Assembly (NCBI GenBank): GCA_001512485.1
Contig: LFRV01000002.1
Location: 1-64,000 of the forward strand
Direction: 5' to 3'
Length of the DNA stretch: 64,000 nt
From: Clostridiales bacterium DTU069
GTDB lineage: Bacteria; Bacillota; Clostridia; DSM-8532
Program-made: the position numbers and the translations under genes
Shown: piece after piece, positions 19,617 to 29,342 of the stretch
Layout: each line of letters starts with the position of its first letter
Numbering within the stretch: the stretch's first letter is position 1
The notes under the pieces: model-generated
Told to the model about the DNA's origin: nothing
Database searches by the model: none
The model's input: the letters and a program-made list of their open reading frames with translations, nothing else

Positions 19617-20210
19617 ATGGCGGATCTCGTTGTAACATGGGGCGATTTGATAAAGATTGTTCTCGTACTTTTAGGTGCGGGCGTTTTGTTTTATCTGCTG
19701 CTTGCCGCTGCAAACCTGGTGGGGATACTAAAAAACATAAAAAAAATACTCGATAAAAACAGTTCGCACATAAGCGAGACACTCGAAAAACTGCCTGATA
19801 TAGCGGAGAACGTTGAAAAAGCCACCGGGATTGTAAAGGATGAAATGGAATCCATCCAGAAAGTTATGGGGAATATAAGCAAAATTTCGGATTCGGCCAA
19901 GGACGCCGCCGAAATGATAAAAAAAGATATTGTATTAAAGGTAAAGAACATTCTTGACATAATAGACTGGATAAGAAGTTTGTTTCAGGAAAAAGGCGGG
20001 AAGAAAAAAGATATTGTATACAAATATAAATATAAGCCTGCCAAAGAAACTGTGGAAGAAGAGGTATCGGACCCGGAAATGCATGAAAAAACCGAAACCG
20101 GGGATGAAAAAATAAAGAACGAAATGAGCGGCAGCCCGCCGCCTGAAGATAATGTTGAAACTGGTACAGAAGAATGCGAAAAGGAAGAAGAAAACGATAA
20201 CGTTATATGA
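19617..20210 (+). CDS. DUF948-like membrane-anchored coiled-coil protein
   Basis: One N-terminal TM followed by heptad-rich helix and acidic tail. Confidence 0.5.
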   Translation: MADLVVTWGDLIKIVLVLLGAGVLFYLLLAAANLVGILKNIKKILDKNSSHISETLEKLPDIAENVEKATGIVKDEMESIQKVMGNISKISDSAKDAAEMIKKDIVLKVKNILDIIDWIRSLFQEKGGKKKDIVYKYKYKPAKETVEEEVSDPEMHEKTETGDEKIKNEMSGSPPPEDNVETGTEECEKEEENDNVI

Positions 20211-20728
20211 AAATTGAGGTGCTTATGACAGAAGAAGTTGAGGTTGCCGTAGAAATTTGTCGGGAAGGCATTACTCTGCCGCGGTACGCAAATACATGGG
20301 ATGCCGGAATGGATGTTTGCTCGGCCGAAGATGTTATAATCAGGCAGGGTGAAACGGTAGTTGTGCCAACCGGGTTGAAATTCGCGATACCAGAAGGATA
20401 TGAAATACAAGTCCGCCCTCGCAGCGGGATTTCATTAAGGACACCATTGCGCATTTCAAATTCTCCCGGTACTATCGACAGCGGTTACAGGGACGAATTG
20501 GGCATTATAGTTACAAACACATCAGAATTATATACGGCAAAAGACGATGATGTCTACTATACGCTGGATTCCGGAGGAAATAAAAAAGGTGTTTACAGGA
20601 TACAAAAAGGTGACAGAATTGCGCAGCTTGTACTCCAAAAAATACCGAGGATGAGATTAAAGGTAGTGGAGTCGGTAAGCGGACTCGGAACGGACCGGGG
20701 AGGCGGGTTCGGGTCCACCGGAATATAA
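20207..20728 (+). CDS. dut: dUTP diphosphatase
   Basis: AGMDVCSAED, RPRSGISLRTPL, PGTIDSGYRDELGII, GGGFGSTG; overlaps upstream ORF by 4 nt. Confidence 0.93.
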   Translation: MKIEVLMTEEVEVAVEICREGITLPRYANTWDAGMDVCSAEDVIIRQGETVVVPTGLKFAIPEGYEIQVRPRSGISLRTPLRISNSPGTIDSGYRDELGIIVTNTSELYTAKDDDVYYTLDSGGNKKGVYRIQKGDRIAQLVLQKIPRMRLKVVESVSGLGTDRGGGFGSTGI

Positions 20729-20769
20729 TCGGAAACTGATAGGATTTCGATTGATTTATGATATACAGG

Positions 20770-20800
20770 TGCACCCGCTTTCATTAAGCGGGTGCAAAGT
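20770..20800. terminator. Bidirectional terminator between dut and prs
   Basis: TGCACCCGCTT-tcatt-AAGCGGGTGCA perfect 11 bp stem. Confidence 0.88.
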
Positions 20801-20804
20801 TTAA

Positions 20805-21788
20805 TTATACTTTATCATCATCAAAGCATGACGTCATTGCATCAAACAAATTGCTGAGGCTGTCCCTGTTGTGAATTATCCTGACGGCATCGGCAAAAAG
20901 TTTTGCTACCGATACAACAGTTACCTTCGGATGAGCAAAAGCCTTTTTATTCTCAACGGTATCCGTTATAATCAGTTCTTCTATATCGCTTTCATCGAGC
21001 GCTTTTAAGCCTTTATCGCCCAGCAGCGCGTGAGAGACACAGGCTATTATTTTTTTTGCTCCGTTTTTACGCAACGCTCGGGCAGTTTCGATCAACGTAC
21101 CGCATGATATTGTAAAGTCGTCTACTATAACGGCGTTTTTCCCTTTTACATCACCGATTATGTTTAGTATTTCCGCTTTTTCATCATGGCATTTGCGTGT
21201 TTTATCGCTTATTGCCACCGAAGCGCGCAGCAGGTTTGCGTAGCTGCGGGCGTTTTTCGCAAAACCGGCATCGGGAGATACAACAACAAGGTTATCCAGT
21301 TCCTTGGATTTTATATATCTGCAAAGTGTTGGCATTCCATATAAATGATCGACGGGTTTTTTAAAGAACCCCTGGATCTGCGGACTGTGCAGATCCATTG
21401 TAATAATCCTGTCAACTCCGGTAACTTCAAGGCAATCCGCGCAAACCCTGGCGCGTATCGAAACACGCGGTTCATCCTTTTTGTCACCTTTCGCGTAACT
21501 GAAATACGGAATGATTGCTGTAACGGAAGCCGCACTGGCCCTGTTAAAGGCGTCAATTAAAAACAGCAGTTCCATAAAATCGTCATTAGGGTGAAGTCCA
21601 ATGGTTTGAACAATATAAACATCTTTGTCTCTCACCTTCTCGAGTATCTGGACAAAAGTGTTTCCTTCAGAAAATACAATGGTTTTTGATTGACCGACTT
21701 CGGTACCCAAATGTTCGCACATTTTTTTTGCAAAATTAATACTTGAGCTGCCTGAAAAAATTTTTATCCCTATTTCTTCAGCCTGCAT
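20805..21788 (-). CDS. prs: Ribose-phosphate pyrophosphokinase
   Basis: RVSIRARVCADCLEVTGVDRIITMDLHSPQIQGFF, KNAVIVDDFTISCGTL. Confidence 0.88.
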   Translation of the reverse strand: MQAEEIGIKIFSGSSSINFAKKMCEHLGTEVGQSKTIVFSEGNTFVQILEKVRDKDVYIVQTIGLHPNDDFMELLFLIDAFNRASAASVTAIIPYFSYAKGDKKDEPRVSIRARVCADCLEVTGVDRIITMDLHSPQIQGFFKKPVDHLYGMPTLCRYIKSKELDNLVVVSPDAGFAKNARSYANLLRASVAISDKTRKCHDEKAEILNIIGDVKGKNAVIVDDFTISCGTLIETARALRKNGAKKIIACVSHALLGDKGLKALDESDIEELIITDTVENKKAFAHPKVTVVSVAKLFADAVRIIHNRDSLSNLFDAMTSCFDDDKV

Positions 21789-21813
21789 TTATAAAGACTC
21801 CTTTCAAAGTATG

Positions 21814-22773
21814 TTATATATACCCGTACAAGGAAAGAATTTTGTCCATGCCGCGGGTATATTCTATTATTTTTCTGTTTTTCAGGCCGACTATAGTTTC
21901 GGCTATGGTTCTGTCAATCCAACCGTAGTCAATAAGTTTCTGGCAACAGGCAAAAACAGTAGAATCCCAGATGTCGTTTTCCCTGCAGAATTCAATATAT
22001 TGCCACATTGTTTTAGGATCCGGAAAAGAATGATTTTTTTGAAACTCGGCAAAAGCCTGATTTATTTTATCCGTATCCTTAAGCAATATAAACTGTTTAA
22101 GGATAAAATTAGCGTAAGGCTCGCCCACAGCGCCCTCCGGAATGGTTGTAAACAATGCGGCCGTTTTTTCGTCTATGAGAATATCCGGGTTGTCTTTTGC
22201 CAAAACCTTAACAAGATCCCATCTAAGTTTATCCGGAACTCCTTCCATATTAACACAGAGGTTGTATAAAATAAATGCCCGTTCATTTTCTTTGTGCTCT
22301 TTTAAAAAGAACATCGCAAGCAGAAGGTTAACGACAGGGTTGCCGCGATCTGCGTTGAACATCCTCTGAAGGGCTCCGATAGTCTCATTAAAAACAAATA
22401 CGGATCGTATAGACTTCAGATAATAATAAAAAAACTTGCCGGAATACAGGCTGCCTGTTATTCTTTGAACCCGGGTTTTATAAATTTTTTTCCCGCTGAA
22501 CAGGTCACGATTTTTTTGATATAGCCTCGCAGCCGAAACGAGTTTTTTTTCCGCTAAAAGGACTTCAAGCTTTCCGAGTATTGCAGGCATATATCCGGGT
22601 TTAATGTTTAAAGCCTGTGTGAACAGCTTGTCCGCCATATTAGGTTTTCCGGAAAGCATATATTGAACGCCGAGCCCGTAATACCCGAAAGGTTTATCGG
22701 GCTTGCGGCCGATTAAATCCTGGAATTTAATAATGCGTATGTCAAGCTGTAATTTCTTGTCCGGCATATTCAA
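21814..22773 (-). CDS. TPR-like repeat protein of unknown function
   Basis: PFGYYGLGVQYMLSGKPNMADKLFTQALNIKPGYMPAILGKLEVLLAEKKLVSAARLYQKN resembles TPR repeats; 27 nt from the OmpA-like gene. Confidence 0.6.
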   Translation of the reverse strand: MNMPDKKLQLDIRIIKFQDLIGRKPDKPFGYYGLGVQYMLSGKPNMADKLFTQALNIKPGYMPAILGKLEVLLAEKKLVSAARLYQKNRDLFSGKKIYKTRVQRITGSLYSGKFFYYYLKSIRSVFVFNETIGALQRMFNADRGNPVVNLLLAMFFLKEHKENERAFILYNLCVNMEGVPDKLRWDLVKVLAKDNPDILIDEKTAALFTTIPEGAVGEPYANFILKQFILLKDTDKINQAFAEFQKNHSFPDPKTMWQYIEFCRENDIWDSTVFACCQKLIDYGWIDRTIAETIVGLKNRKIIEYTRGMDKILSLYGYI

Positions 22774-22800
22774 CCTCCGATACTGCTATGTACTGACATC

Positions 22801-23769
22801 TTACTGGTTACCGGCTTCATCGAGGTACTCCTTAATAATGTTCTGTACATGGGAATCCTTAATCGTTATTGAAATTTGAATACGTCGATTTTTCGTTTTC
22901 GATGCCTCCGTCGGGCCCGGGTCTATGGGCCGGAACTCGGAAAAACCTGTCGCCGCGAAATAAGAACCGTATTTTCTTTCGAGGTTTTTATTCTTTTCCA
23001 TCATTGTCTTAATAACAGCGGTTGCGCGTTCACAGGACAGATCGTAGTTCATCTGGTATGAACCGTCCGAATCGGCATGCCCTTCAATGTTAATTGAATC
23101 AATGTATTCACGGACATCGGGCTCATCAAGGATTTTTTCAAATGCCGCGGCGAAACGGGTTAAAAGAGCATGTCCTTCCATTGTTATTTCCGAGCTTCCC
23201 TTTGCGAATAAAAGCATATTGTTTATTACAAGATTCGCATTATTGTCGATCGCAACCAGCGGTTCGCCGTCGGGAGTTGTGGACGTACCTATTTCACCTT
23301 CTATTGAAGCTTTTACTTCTTTAAGAATATTCACTCTGAGTAATGATATGTTCTGAAGCTTTGCACGCAGCTCAGCAAGTTCCTGGTTACTGTTCGCGAT
23401 TATTTTTTCCTGCTCAAGCAGTTTCTCAATCGATATGGCTAATTCCCTTTTTCCCTGCTCAACTTCGGCCATAAGCTTTTCAGCCTCTTGTTCCTTAATG
23501 CGTATCGCGTCTTCCATTTCAGATATTTCAAGCTTTTTCAAATTAAGCTCATCTCCGGCCCGTTTAAGCAGATCTTCGGTTGCCAGAAGCTCGGATTTGG
23601 TCTTATCAAGCCTGTCGTTCCAGACTGAAACGGAGAGAATTTGCTGGAAATACGCAAGAAAAATAAGGAAAAAAAGCACCAGTACTATTGTGGACATAAC
23701 ATCTGTAAAGGAAGGCCAAAAATTAGCCTGTTCCTGTGGTTTTCTGAAATTCCTGTTCCGTGCTTTCAT
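22801..23769 (-). CDS. MotB/OmpA-family peptidoglycan-binding protein (non-flagellar stator-like)
   Basis: Single TM with Asp (FWPSFTDVMSTIVLVLFFLIFLAYF), long coiled coil, OmpA domain NIEGHADSDGSYQMNYDLSCERATAV..KNRRIQISI. Confidence 0.88.
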   Translation of the reverse strand: MKARNRNFRKPQEQANFWPSFTDVMSTIVLVLFFLIFLAYFQQILSVSVWNDRLDKTKSELLATEDLLKRAGDELNLKKLEISEMEDAIRIKEQEAEKLMAEVEQGKRELAISIEKLLEQEKIIANSNQELAELRAKLQNISLLRVNILKEVKASIEGEIGTSTTPDGEPLVAIDNNANLVINNMLLFAKGSSEITMEGHALLTRFAAAFEKILDEPDVREYIDSINIEGHADSDGSYQMNYDLSCERATAVIKTMMEKNKNLERKYGSYFAATGFSEFRPIDPGPTEASKTKNRRIQISITIKDSHVQNIIKEYLDEAGNQ

Positions 23770-23828
23770 GAGGGAATTTCCCCCTTTCCTGCTTTATCAC
23801 ATCAATAGGTTACTTTTTAACAAATATG

Positions 23829-25304
23829 TTATTGTCCGGCTTTATCCTTAAACGCCGCCAGCATGCGATCTATTTTTGATGCAGCCACCTCGTTGTATGT
23901 AAGAACCTGATCAGGAAGGGAAGAAATTGTTTTTGCAAAATGTACCTGGTTTTCACGGAATTGTTCCAGGATATTAATGATGCCTTTAAAACTTTCTTCC
24001 ATTGATTCTGTCATCTTTCTGTTAAGCTCACTGCTGTTGTCCGCAAGAGCTTCCGAGAATGAACGGGCTGCGTGACTGCCCAGCTTGTCTATCTCATTGC
24101 TTAACTTATTCATAAGGGCGGTAAAGTTTTCCTGATAGATTTCGAGGTCGCGTGTATGCTGGCGCATATTTGTATCCATCGCATCCGCAAGTTTCTGCAC
24201 AGTCTGAACTGTTGAAGAAACTTCGCTTACAAGCTGTCCGACATCGGACACAAGCTGCCGGTTATATGACGTCATTTCATCGGCCGCTTCCCGTATGTTG
24301 TTGGAGAAGCCTTCAATACTGCGGTAGTTTTCAACTACAATATCCGACGTTCTTGTTAGGGCTTCGGTTACCTTAATAAAATTGACGTCCATTCTTTCGA
24401 TATTGTTCCTCATGTTCAGGTTGAATTCATTTAAATCCCTCATATTCGAAGCGAAATTGGCGAGTGAATTGTCAAACTTTTCAACAGTTGTGTCAAGTGT
24501 CTGGCTTGATACATTGACATCCATTACCACGTTGGTAAGCTTTTCCCCGAAACTTTCAACCGTATCCTTAAGAGAAGCCTGAATTTTGTCGCCGAACTCC
24601 ATAAAGGTTTCTCTCAATATGTTGTTCATCATTGTATATTCGGTCACTTTATCCTGGGCAACAACCAGGGAAATTGTATTATCCAGGTACTCTTCAATAT
24701 GAACCATAAGATTTTCCCGTGCCTCTTCCGCATTAATAACGGTAAAAAGAAGCGTAAGGATTATTGAACAGCCGACGCCGACGAGGCTGGTCGAAAAGGC
24801 CACCGACATGCCCCTAAGCGATGAAACGAGGTTTCTGAGTAAATCCTGTATACCCTGGTTTTCAACAATATCGGCTATATCCATATTAATAAAAATACCC
24901 GCTATCTCGCCAACAGCTACTGTTAAACCTACAAAAGTACCAAAGAGTCCAAGCGTAATCAAAAGGGCATTGCTGTTTTTAATAAAGCGTTCCCACAGGG
25001 CTATGCCCCTTAGCCTTAAATTGAAGTTCTTTTCTATTATGGCCTGTGTGTTTACTTCGCTGTAGCTGCCTGCAGCGGTGTTTTTATAGTCTTCGACAAT
25101 TTTGTTAAGAATATCCGAGTGGAATTCCCCTTCTTTCCTGCGGCGCCAGTCGAGTAAATCGTCAAGAATTTCGATATATTTTTTTCTGATTATCAAATTG
25201 GCAACAAATGATATGATGAAAACGATAAAAGTTGCCGTTATTATGTACATTCCAAGACCGCGTACCTGCTGATAAATGTTCATTAAAGACTCAATCAATT
25301 TCAC
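23829..25304 (-). CDS. MotA/TolQ/ExbB proton-channel family protein with long helical cytoplasmic tail
   Basis: ALLITLGLFGTFVGLTVAVGEI and LRGMSVAFSTSLVGVGCSIILTLLF channel motifs, then about 250 aa predicted coiled coil. Confidence 0.87.
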   Translation of the reverse strand: MKLIESLMNIYQQVRGLGMYIITATFIVFIISFVANLIIRKKYIEILDDLLDWRRRKEGEFHSDILNKIVEDYKNTAAGSYSEVNTQAIIEKNFNLRLRGIALWERFIKNSNALLITLGLFGTFVGLTVAVGEIAGIFINMDIADIVENQGIQDLLRNLVSSLRGMSVAFSTSLVGVGCSIILTLLFTVINAEEARENLMVHIEEYLDNTISLVVAQDKVTEYTMMNNILRETFMEFGDKIQASLKDTVESFGEKLTNVVMDVNVSSQTLDTTVEKFDNSLANFASNMRDLNEFNLNMRNNIERMDVNFIKVTEALTRTSDIVVENYRSIEGFSNNIREAADEMTSYNRQLVSDVGQLVSEVSSTVQTVQKLADAMDTNMRQHTRDLEIYQENFTALMNKLSNEIDKLGSHAARSFSEALADNSSELNRKMTESMEESFKGIINILEQFRENQVHFAKTISSLPDQVLTYNEVAASKIDRMLAAFKDKAGQ

Positions 25305-25565
25305 TCACACCTTTCGTCAGTGGTAAGATTCATATAATTCCTGCTAAAAATATCGGGATGTTGCTCATAATATATTTATGCGCGGTTTACATGCGGCATA
25401 AATTTACTTATAATCAGTATAGCATATTTTGAAAAAAACAAGATTACAAATGGATTAAGGATATAGAAAAACAAAAGGAAATTTAACATTATAATTGAGA
25501 TTGGGAAATAATTTTAAAAGAATTGGTATTTTCAAAATTGTAATTAAATAAGGAGGTTAAAAAAC

Positions 25566-25916
25566 ATGATTAAAAAAGCGGAAGAAATGAAATTGGAAAT
25601 CAGGGAACGGATGCGGGGCGGCAATGGAAACGGCGAAATACTGCATATTCTGAACATTGATGAAATGAAAGGGAAAGTCAGGCTGTTTGCGAAAATCACG
25701 CTAAACCCGGGATGCTCGATAGGCATGCACCAGCATGAAGGCGAGGAAGAAGCTTATTATATACTTAAAGGTACTGCTAACGTAAATGACAATGGAACGG
25801 AAAGGATTGTAAAACCCGGCGATGTTGTACTTACGGGAGACGGAGCGTCACACTCGATTGAAAACACATCGGATGAACCGCTTGAATTTATCGCCGTTAT
25901 AATGCTTTATTCATGA
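25566..25916 (+). CDS. Cupin domain protein
   Basis: GCSIGMHQHEGEEEAYYILKGTANVNDNG...VKPGDVVLTGDGASHSIEN. Confidence 0.9.
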   Translation: MIKKAEEMKLEIRERMRGGNGNGEILHILNIDEMKGKVRLFAKITLNPGCSIGMHQHEGEEEAYYILKGTANVNDNGTERIVKPGDVVLTGDGASHSIENTSDEPLEFIAVIMLYS

Positions 25917-26033
25917 AGGAGATATTATCAACGCAAAGACACCGGGATACACGGTTCAACTTTTTATAAAATAAAAGGGTGAAAGATTGGTATTGGCGGA
26001 ATAGAGCGATTATAAGTGTTTGGAGTGGAATCT

Positions 26034-27227
26034 ATGTTTGAAAATGGTCCTGCATTTAAGTTCTCACGGACGCCGTATATTATATTCGGTCCGGGGAAAT
26101 TCGGTTGTTTAACGGAACTACCGCCGGTAAAAAACGCCCGGCGCGTTATTCTCGTTATTGGGAGCAAGTCGTTTGAAAACGCTCCGCAGTATGTGTGGTT
26201 AACCAATGAGCTGAAACAATTGCGGATAGAAGCGTTAAGCGTAAGAGTTGCGGGTGAACCTTCGCCGGATATTGTAGACAGGGCTGTTTCCGAATACCGG
26301 GACTTGAAAATTGATACGGTTATTGCAATCGGCGGAGGCAGTGTTATTGATGCCGGAAAGGCCATATCGGCGATGATTTTAAAAAACGAACCCGTTATTA
26401 CATACCTCGAAGGCGTCGGTACGGGTAAAATTCATGACGGGATAAAGATCCCTTTTATCGCTGTGCCGACAACAGCAGGCACAGGGAGCGAAGCTACTAA
26501 AAACGCAGTGCTTGGACAGGTTGGCAGCAATGGATTCAAAAATTCATTAAGGCACGAGAATTTTATACCGGACATAGCTTTGGTCGATCCTGAACTTACG
26601 TTGACATGCCCTTCAAAGGTGACGGCATCCAGCGGCATGGATGCTCTTTGCCAGCTTATAGGCTCATACATGTCAACGTCGGCTTCCCCGTTAACTGATG
26701 CTTTGGCGCTGTCCGGAATTGAAGCTGCCCGTGATTCGCTTATTGATGTCAGTATTTATGACTCCGGAAATATTGATAAAAGAACAAAAATGTCTTACGC
26801 TGCCCTTGTTTCGGGGATTACTTTAGCAAATGCAGGCCTTTGTACAGATCATGGGTTTGCTTCATCCATAGGAGCGCTTTTTAAAATACCGCATGGAATA
26901 ATATGCGGGACAATTCTTCCTGAAACGGTCAGAATGAGTATAAACGAATTGATGGCAAATAAGAATAATAACGAATATCACTTAAAGAAATATTCCCGGC
27001 TTGGAGAAATACTTACCGGGACATGCTCAAAAAATATAGAAAAGGTTTGCGACGCTCTTGTTGAATATTTAAAGAACCTTAAAGGCGCTTTGGGTCTGCC
27101 CGGGCTCGGGGAGTTCGGGGTAACCGAAAAAGATGCCGAACCCATAGCATTAAAAACTTCGAATAAAAATAATCCTGTGCAATTAAGCACCGAGGCTTTA
27201 AAACAGATTGTCGTAAATTCACTTTAA
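26034..27227 (+). CDS. Iron-containing alcohol dehydrogenase
   Basis: AIGGGSVIDAGKAISAM, PTTAGTGSEATKNAV, CTDHGFASSIGALFKIPHG. Confidence 0.92.
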   Translation: MFENGPAFKFSRTPYIIFGPGKFGCLTELPPVKNARRVILVIGSKSFENAPQYVWLTNELKQLRIEALSVRVAGEPSPDIVDRAVSEYRDLKIDTVIAIGGGSVIDAGKAISAMILKNEPVITYLEGVGTGKIHDGIKIPFIAVPTTAGTGSEATKNAVLGQVGSNGFKNSLRHENFIPDIALVDPELTLTCPSKVTASSGMDALCQLIGSYMSTSASPLTDALALSGIEAARDSLIDVSIYDSGNIDKRTKMSYAALVSGITLANAGLCTDHGFASSIGALFKIPHGIICGTILPETVRMSINELMANKNNNEYHLKKYSRLGEILTGTCSKNIEKVCDALVEYLKNLKGALGLPGLGEFGVTEKDAEPIALKTSNKNNPVQLSTEALKQIVVNSL

Positions 27228-27280
27228 GGCATAATTTAACCAGCAATTTTTTACATTATTTTTGTGGATCCTAATTCGTC

Positions 27281-27430
27281 ACCGAAAGCACCCGAACCAC
27301 CCGCTGTCTTTTCGGCGTAACTCTCACGGGCTGCTCGGAAGAACTATTGTACAATAGTTCAAAAGAAGGTTTTGAACATAATTCCCGCGAGGCCTACTTC
27401 GGGTGTTTCGTTTCCCGGGGCGACAAAGCT
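27281..27430. repeat. Modular intergenic repeat, copy C (compact form)
   Basis: ACCGAAAGCACCCGAACC ... TTCGGGTGTTTCGTTTCCC ends; uninterrupted 20 bp palindrome GAACTATTGTACAATAGTTC at 27341-27360. Confidence 0.87.
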
Positions 27431-27719
27431 GGTTAAGGTGTTTCTGCCGCGTTTTGGTTGGCCGCTGCCCTGCTTTGGGCGCTTGTTGCCGTCGGTTCGG
27501 TCTTTTTTCTTGCAAATTAAAAAGAAGTTGATATAATAAGAATAAGATTTTTCAAGGAACCGCATAGCGGTTTTTATGCGCTTAATAAGCTCCACTTTTA
27601 TAAGTCACCCGAATAGAGGAAGTTATGTGAAAGCCGCGAATTGATTAAAGTGCAATTCAGCTTGACAGTTAAAACTGCTGGTGGTGAATACAGAGGCAAG
27701 CAAAACGGGAGAGATAGGA

Positions 27720-28874
27720 ATGGCAATAAAAACAATAGACGAAATAAATGAGAAGATAAGAGAAGGAAAAGCGGTTGTCGTAACTGCCGAAGAAATGATA
27801 GACATAGTCAGCGAGAAAGGTGCAAAAAAAGCGGCTCAAAAGGTTGATGTCGTAACGACAGGCACCTTCAGTCCAATGTGTTCTTCCGGGATGTTTATAA
27901 ACTTTGGGCATTCCACCCCGCCAATCCGTATGACAAAAGTATGGCTGAACGATGTTATGGCTTATGCGGGTATTGCTGCGGTCGACGCATATATAGGCGC
28001 TACACAGATTTCCGAAAGCCAGGGCATGGCTTACGGCGGCGCTCATGTCATTGAAGACTTTATCGCCGGCAAACACATACGCCTATACGCGGAGAGTCCC
28101 GGTACCGATTGTTATCCGAGAAAGTCGATAACCACGACTATAAATAAAGACAATGTAAACCAGGCTTACATTTTCAATCCGAGGAACTGTTACCAGAATT
28201 ACCCGGCAGCGACGAATTCTTCAGATAAGACGATATATACATATATGGGCACGCTGCTGCCGCAGTTTGGAAATGTTACGTACTGCACGTCAGGGCATTT
28301 AAGCCCTTTGCTGAATGATCCCGAATACCGCACGATTGGTATCGGAACTCGTGTTTTCATAGGCGGCGCGCAGGGATATGTCGCGTTTGAAGGAACGCAG
28401 CATGACCCAGGGCAGGAACGCATGCCGAACGGAACCCCGGTAAGTTTAGCGGGAACACTGGCTTTAATCGGGGACGCGAAAAAAATGACAACGAGATATA
28501 TAAGAGCGGCGATGTATGAGAAATACGGCATTACATTGTTTGTCGGCGTCGGCATTCCGATTCCGATACTTGATGAGGATATGGCTTTAAAAACTTCGGT
28601 ATCTGATAAGGATATTTATACTGTAATTGTCGATAAAAGCGGTAAGACAGATTTTTCCCAACGGGTTTCATATCAGGAACTCCGAAGCGGATTCGTTGAG
28701 ATTAACGGCAGGATGGTTCCCACTGCGCCTTTATCCAGCATGAAGATTGCCAGGGAAATTGCATCCGAGCTAAAATCACTTATCAAACAGGGAGAGTTTT
28801 TCCTGACAGAACCCGTAGAGCTTCTTCCTAAACATGATAAACGTCTTAATAAACTGGATATAAGGGGGGATTAA
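27720..28874 (+). CDS. DUF39 / homocysteine biosynthesis family protein
   Basis: TTGTFSPMCSSGMFINFGHSTPPIRM, IFIGGAQGYVAFEGTQHDPG; probable start ATG 27720. Confidence 0.85.
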   Translation: MAIKTIDEINEKIREGKAVVVTAEEMIDIVSEKGAKKAAQKVDVVTTGTFSPMCSSGMFINFGHSTPPIRMTKVWLNDVMAYAGIAAVDAYIGATQISESQGMAYGGAHVIEDFIAGKHIRLYAESPGTDCYPRKSITTTINKDNVNQAYIFNPRNCYQNYPAATNSSDKTIYTYMGTLLPQFGNVTYCTSGHLSPLLNDPEYRTIGIGTRVFIGGAQGYVAFEGTQHDPGQERMPNGTPVSLAGTLALIGDAKKMTTRYIRAAMYEKYGITLFVGVGIPIPILDEDMALKTSVSDKDIYTVIVDKSGKTDFSQRVSYQELRSGFVEINGRMVPTAPLSSMKIAREIASELKSLIKQGEFFLTEPVELLPKHDKRLNKLDIRGD

Positions 28875-28875
28875 C

Positions 28876-29298
28876 ATGAAAACAATTAAGGTAAGCCTTA
28901 CTTTTCCTCCCGCAAAAGTGACATTTCCCCTGATGACAATGCTGGTTCGGCATTTTGAGCTGGAAGTGAATATACTTCATGCGGATATCAAGTTAAACAG
29001 AACCGGTAAGCTTATAGTAGATATGACCGGAAAGAAGGAGAATATCGACAATGCCCTTGAATTTATCAAGGAACAGGGTATTGTATATCATATTTTCAAT
29101 GGGATGCTTACATGGCAAGAGGATAAATGCGTCCACTGCGGAGCCTGCACTTCCGTATGCCCGTCCAGGGCGCTCACTATAAAAGCCCCTGATTATATTC
29201 TTAATTTTGACAAGGAGAAATGTCTTGTATGCGGATTGTGCGTAAAGGCTTGTCCGCTTGGAATTATGCGTCTTGCACAACCGGACAGTGACGAATAA
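28876..29298 (+). CDS. NIL domain - 2x[4Fe-4S] ferredoxin fusion
   Basis: NIL-like N terminus; CVHCGACTSVCP and CLVCGLCVKACP. Confidence 0.88.
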   Translation: MKTIKVSLTFPPAKVTFPLMTMLVRHFELEVNILHADIKLNRTGKLIVDMTGKKENIDNALEFIKEQGIVYHIFNGMLTWQEDKCVHCGACTSVCPSRALTIKAPDYILNFDKEKCLVCGLCVKACPLGIMRLAQPDSDE

Positions 29299-29342
29299 TT
29301 GTTTTCCTGCTACAGGAAGACGGTATAAAGCGGGTTTGGAAT

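Noticed and set aside
21811-22269. 152 aa plus-strand ORF over the TPR gene
   Set aside because: Antisense to a better supported operonic gene.
21814-25304. Zorya anti-phage system
   Set aside because: ZorA/ZorB-like pair is present, but no ZorC/ZorD or ZorE-type gene is adjacent; kept only as a motor operon of unknown function.
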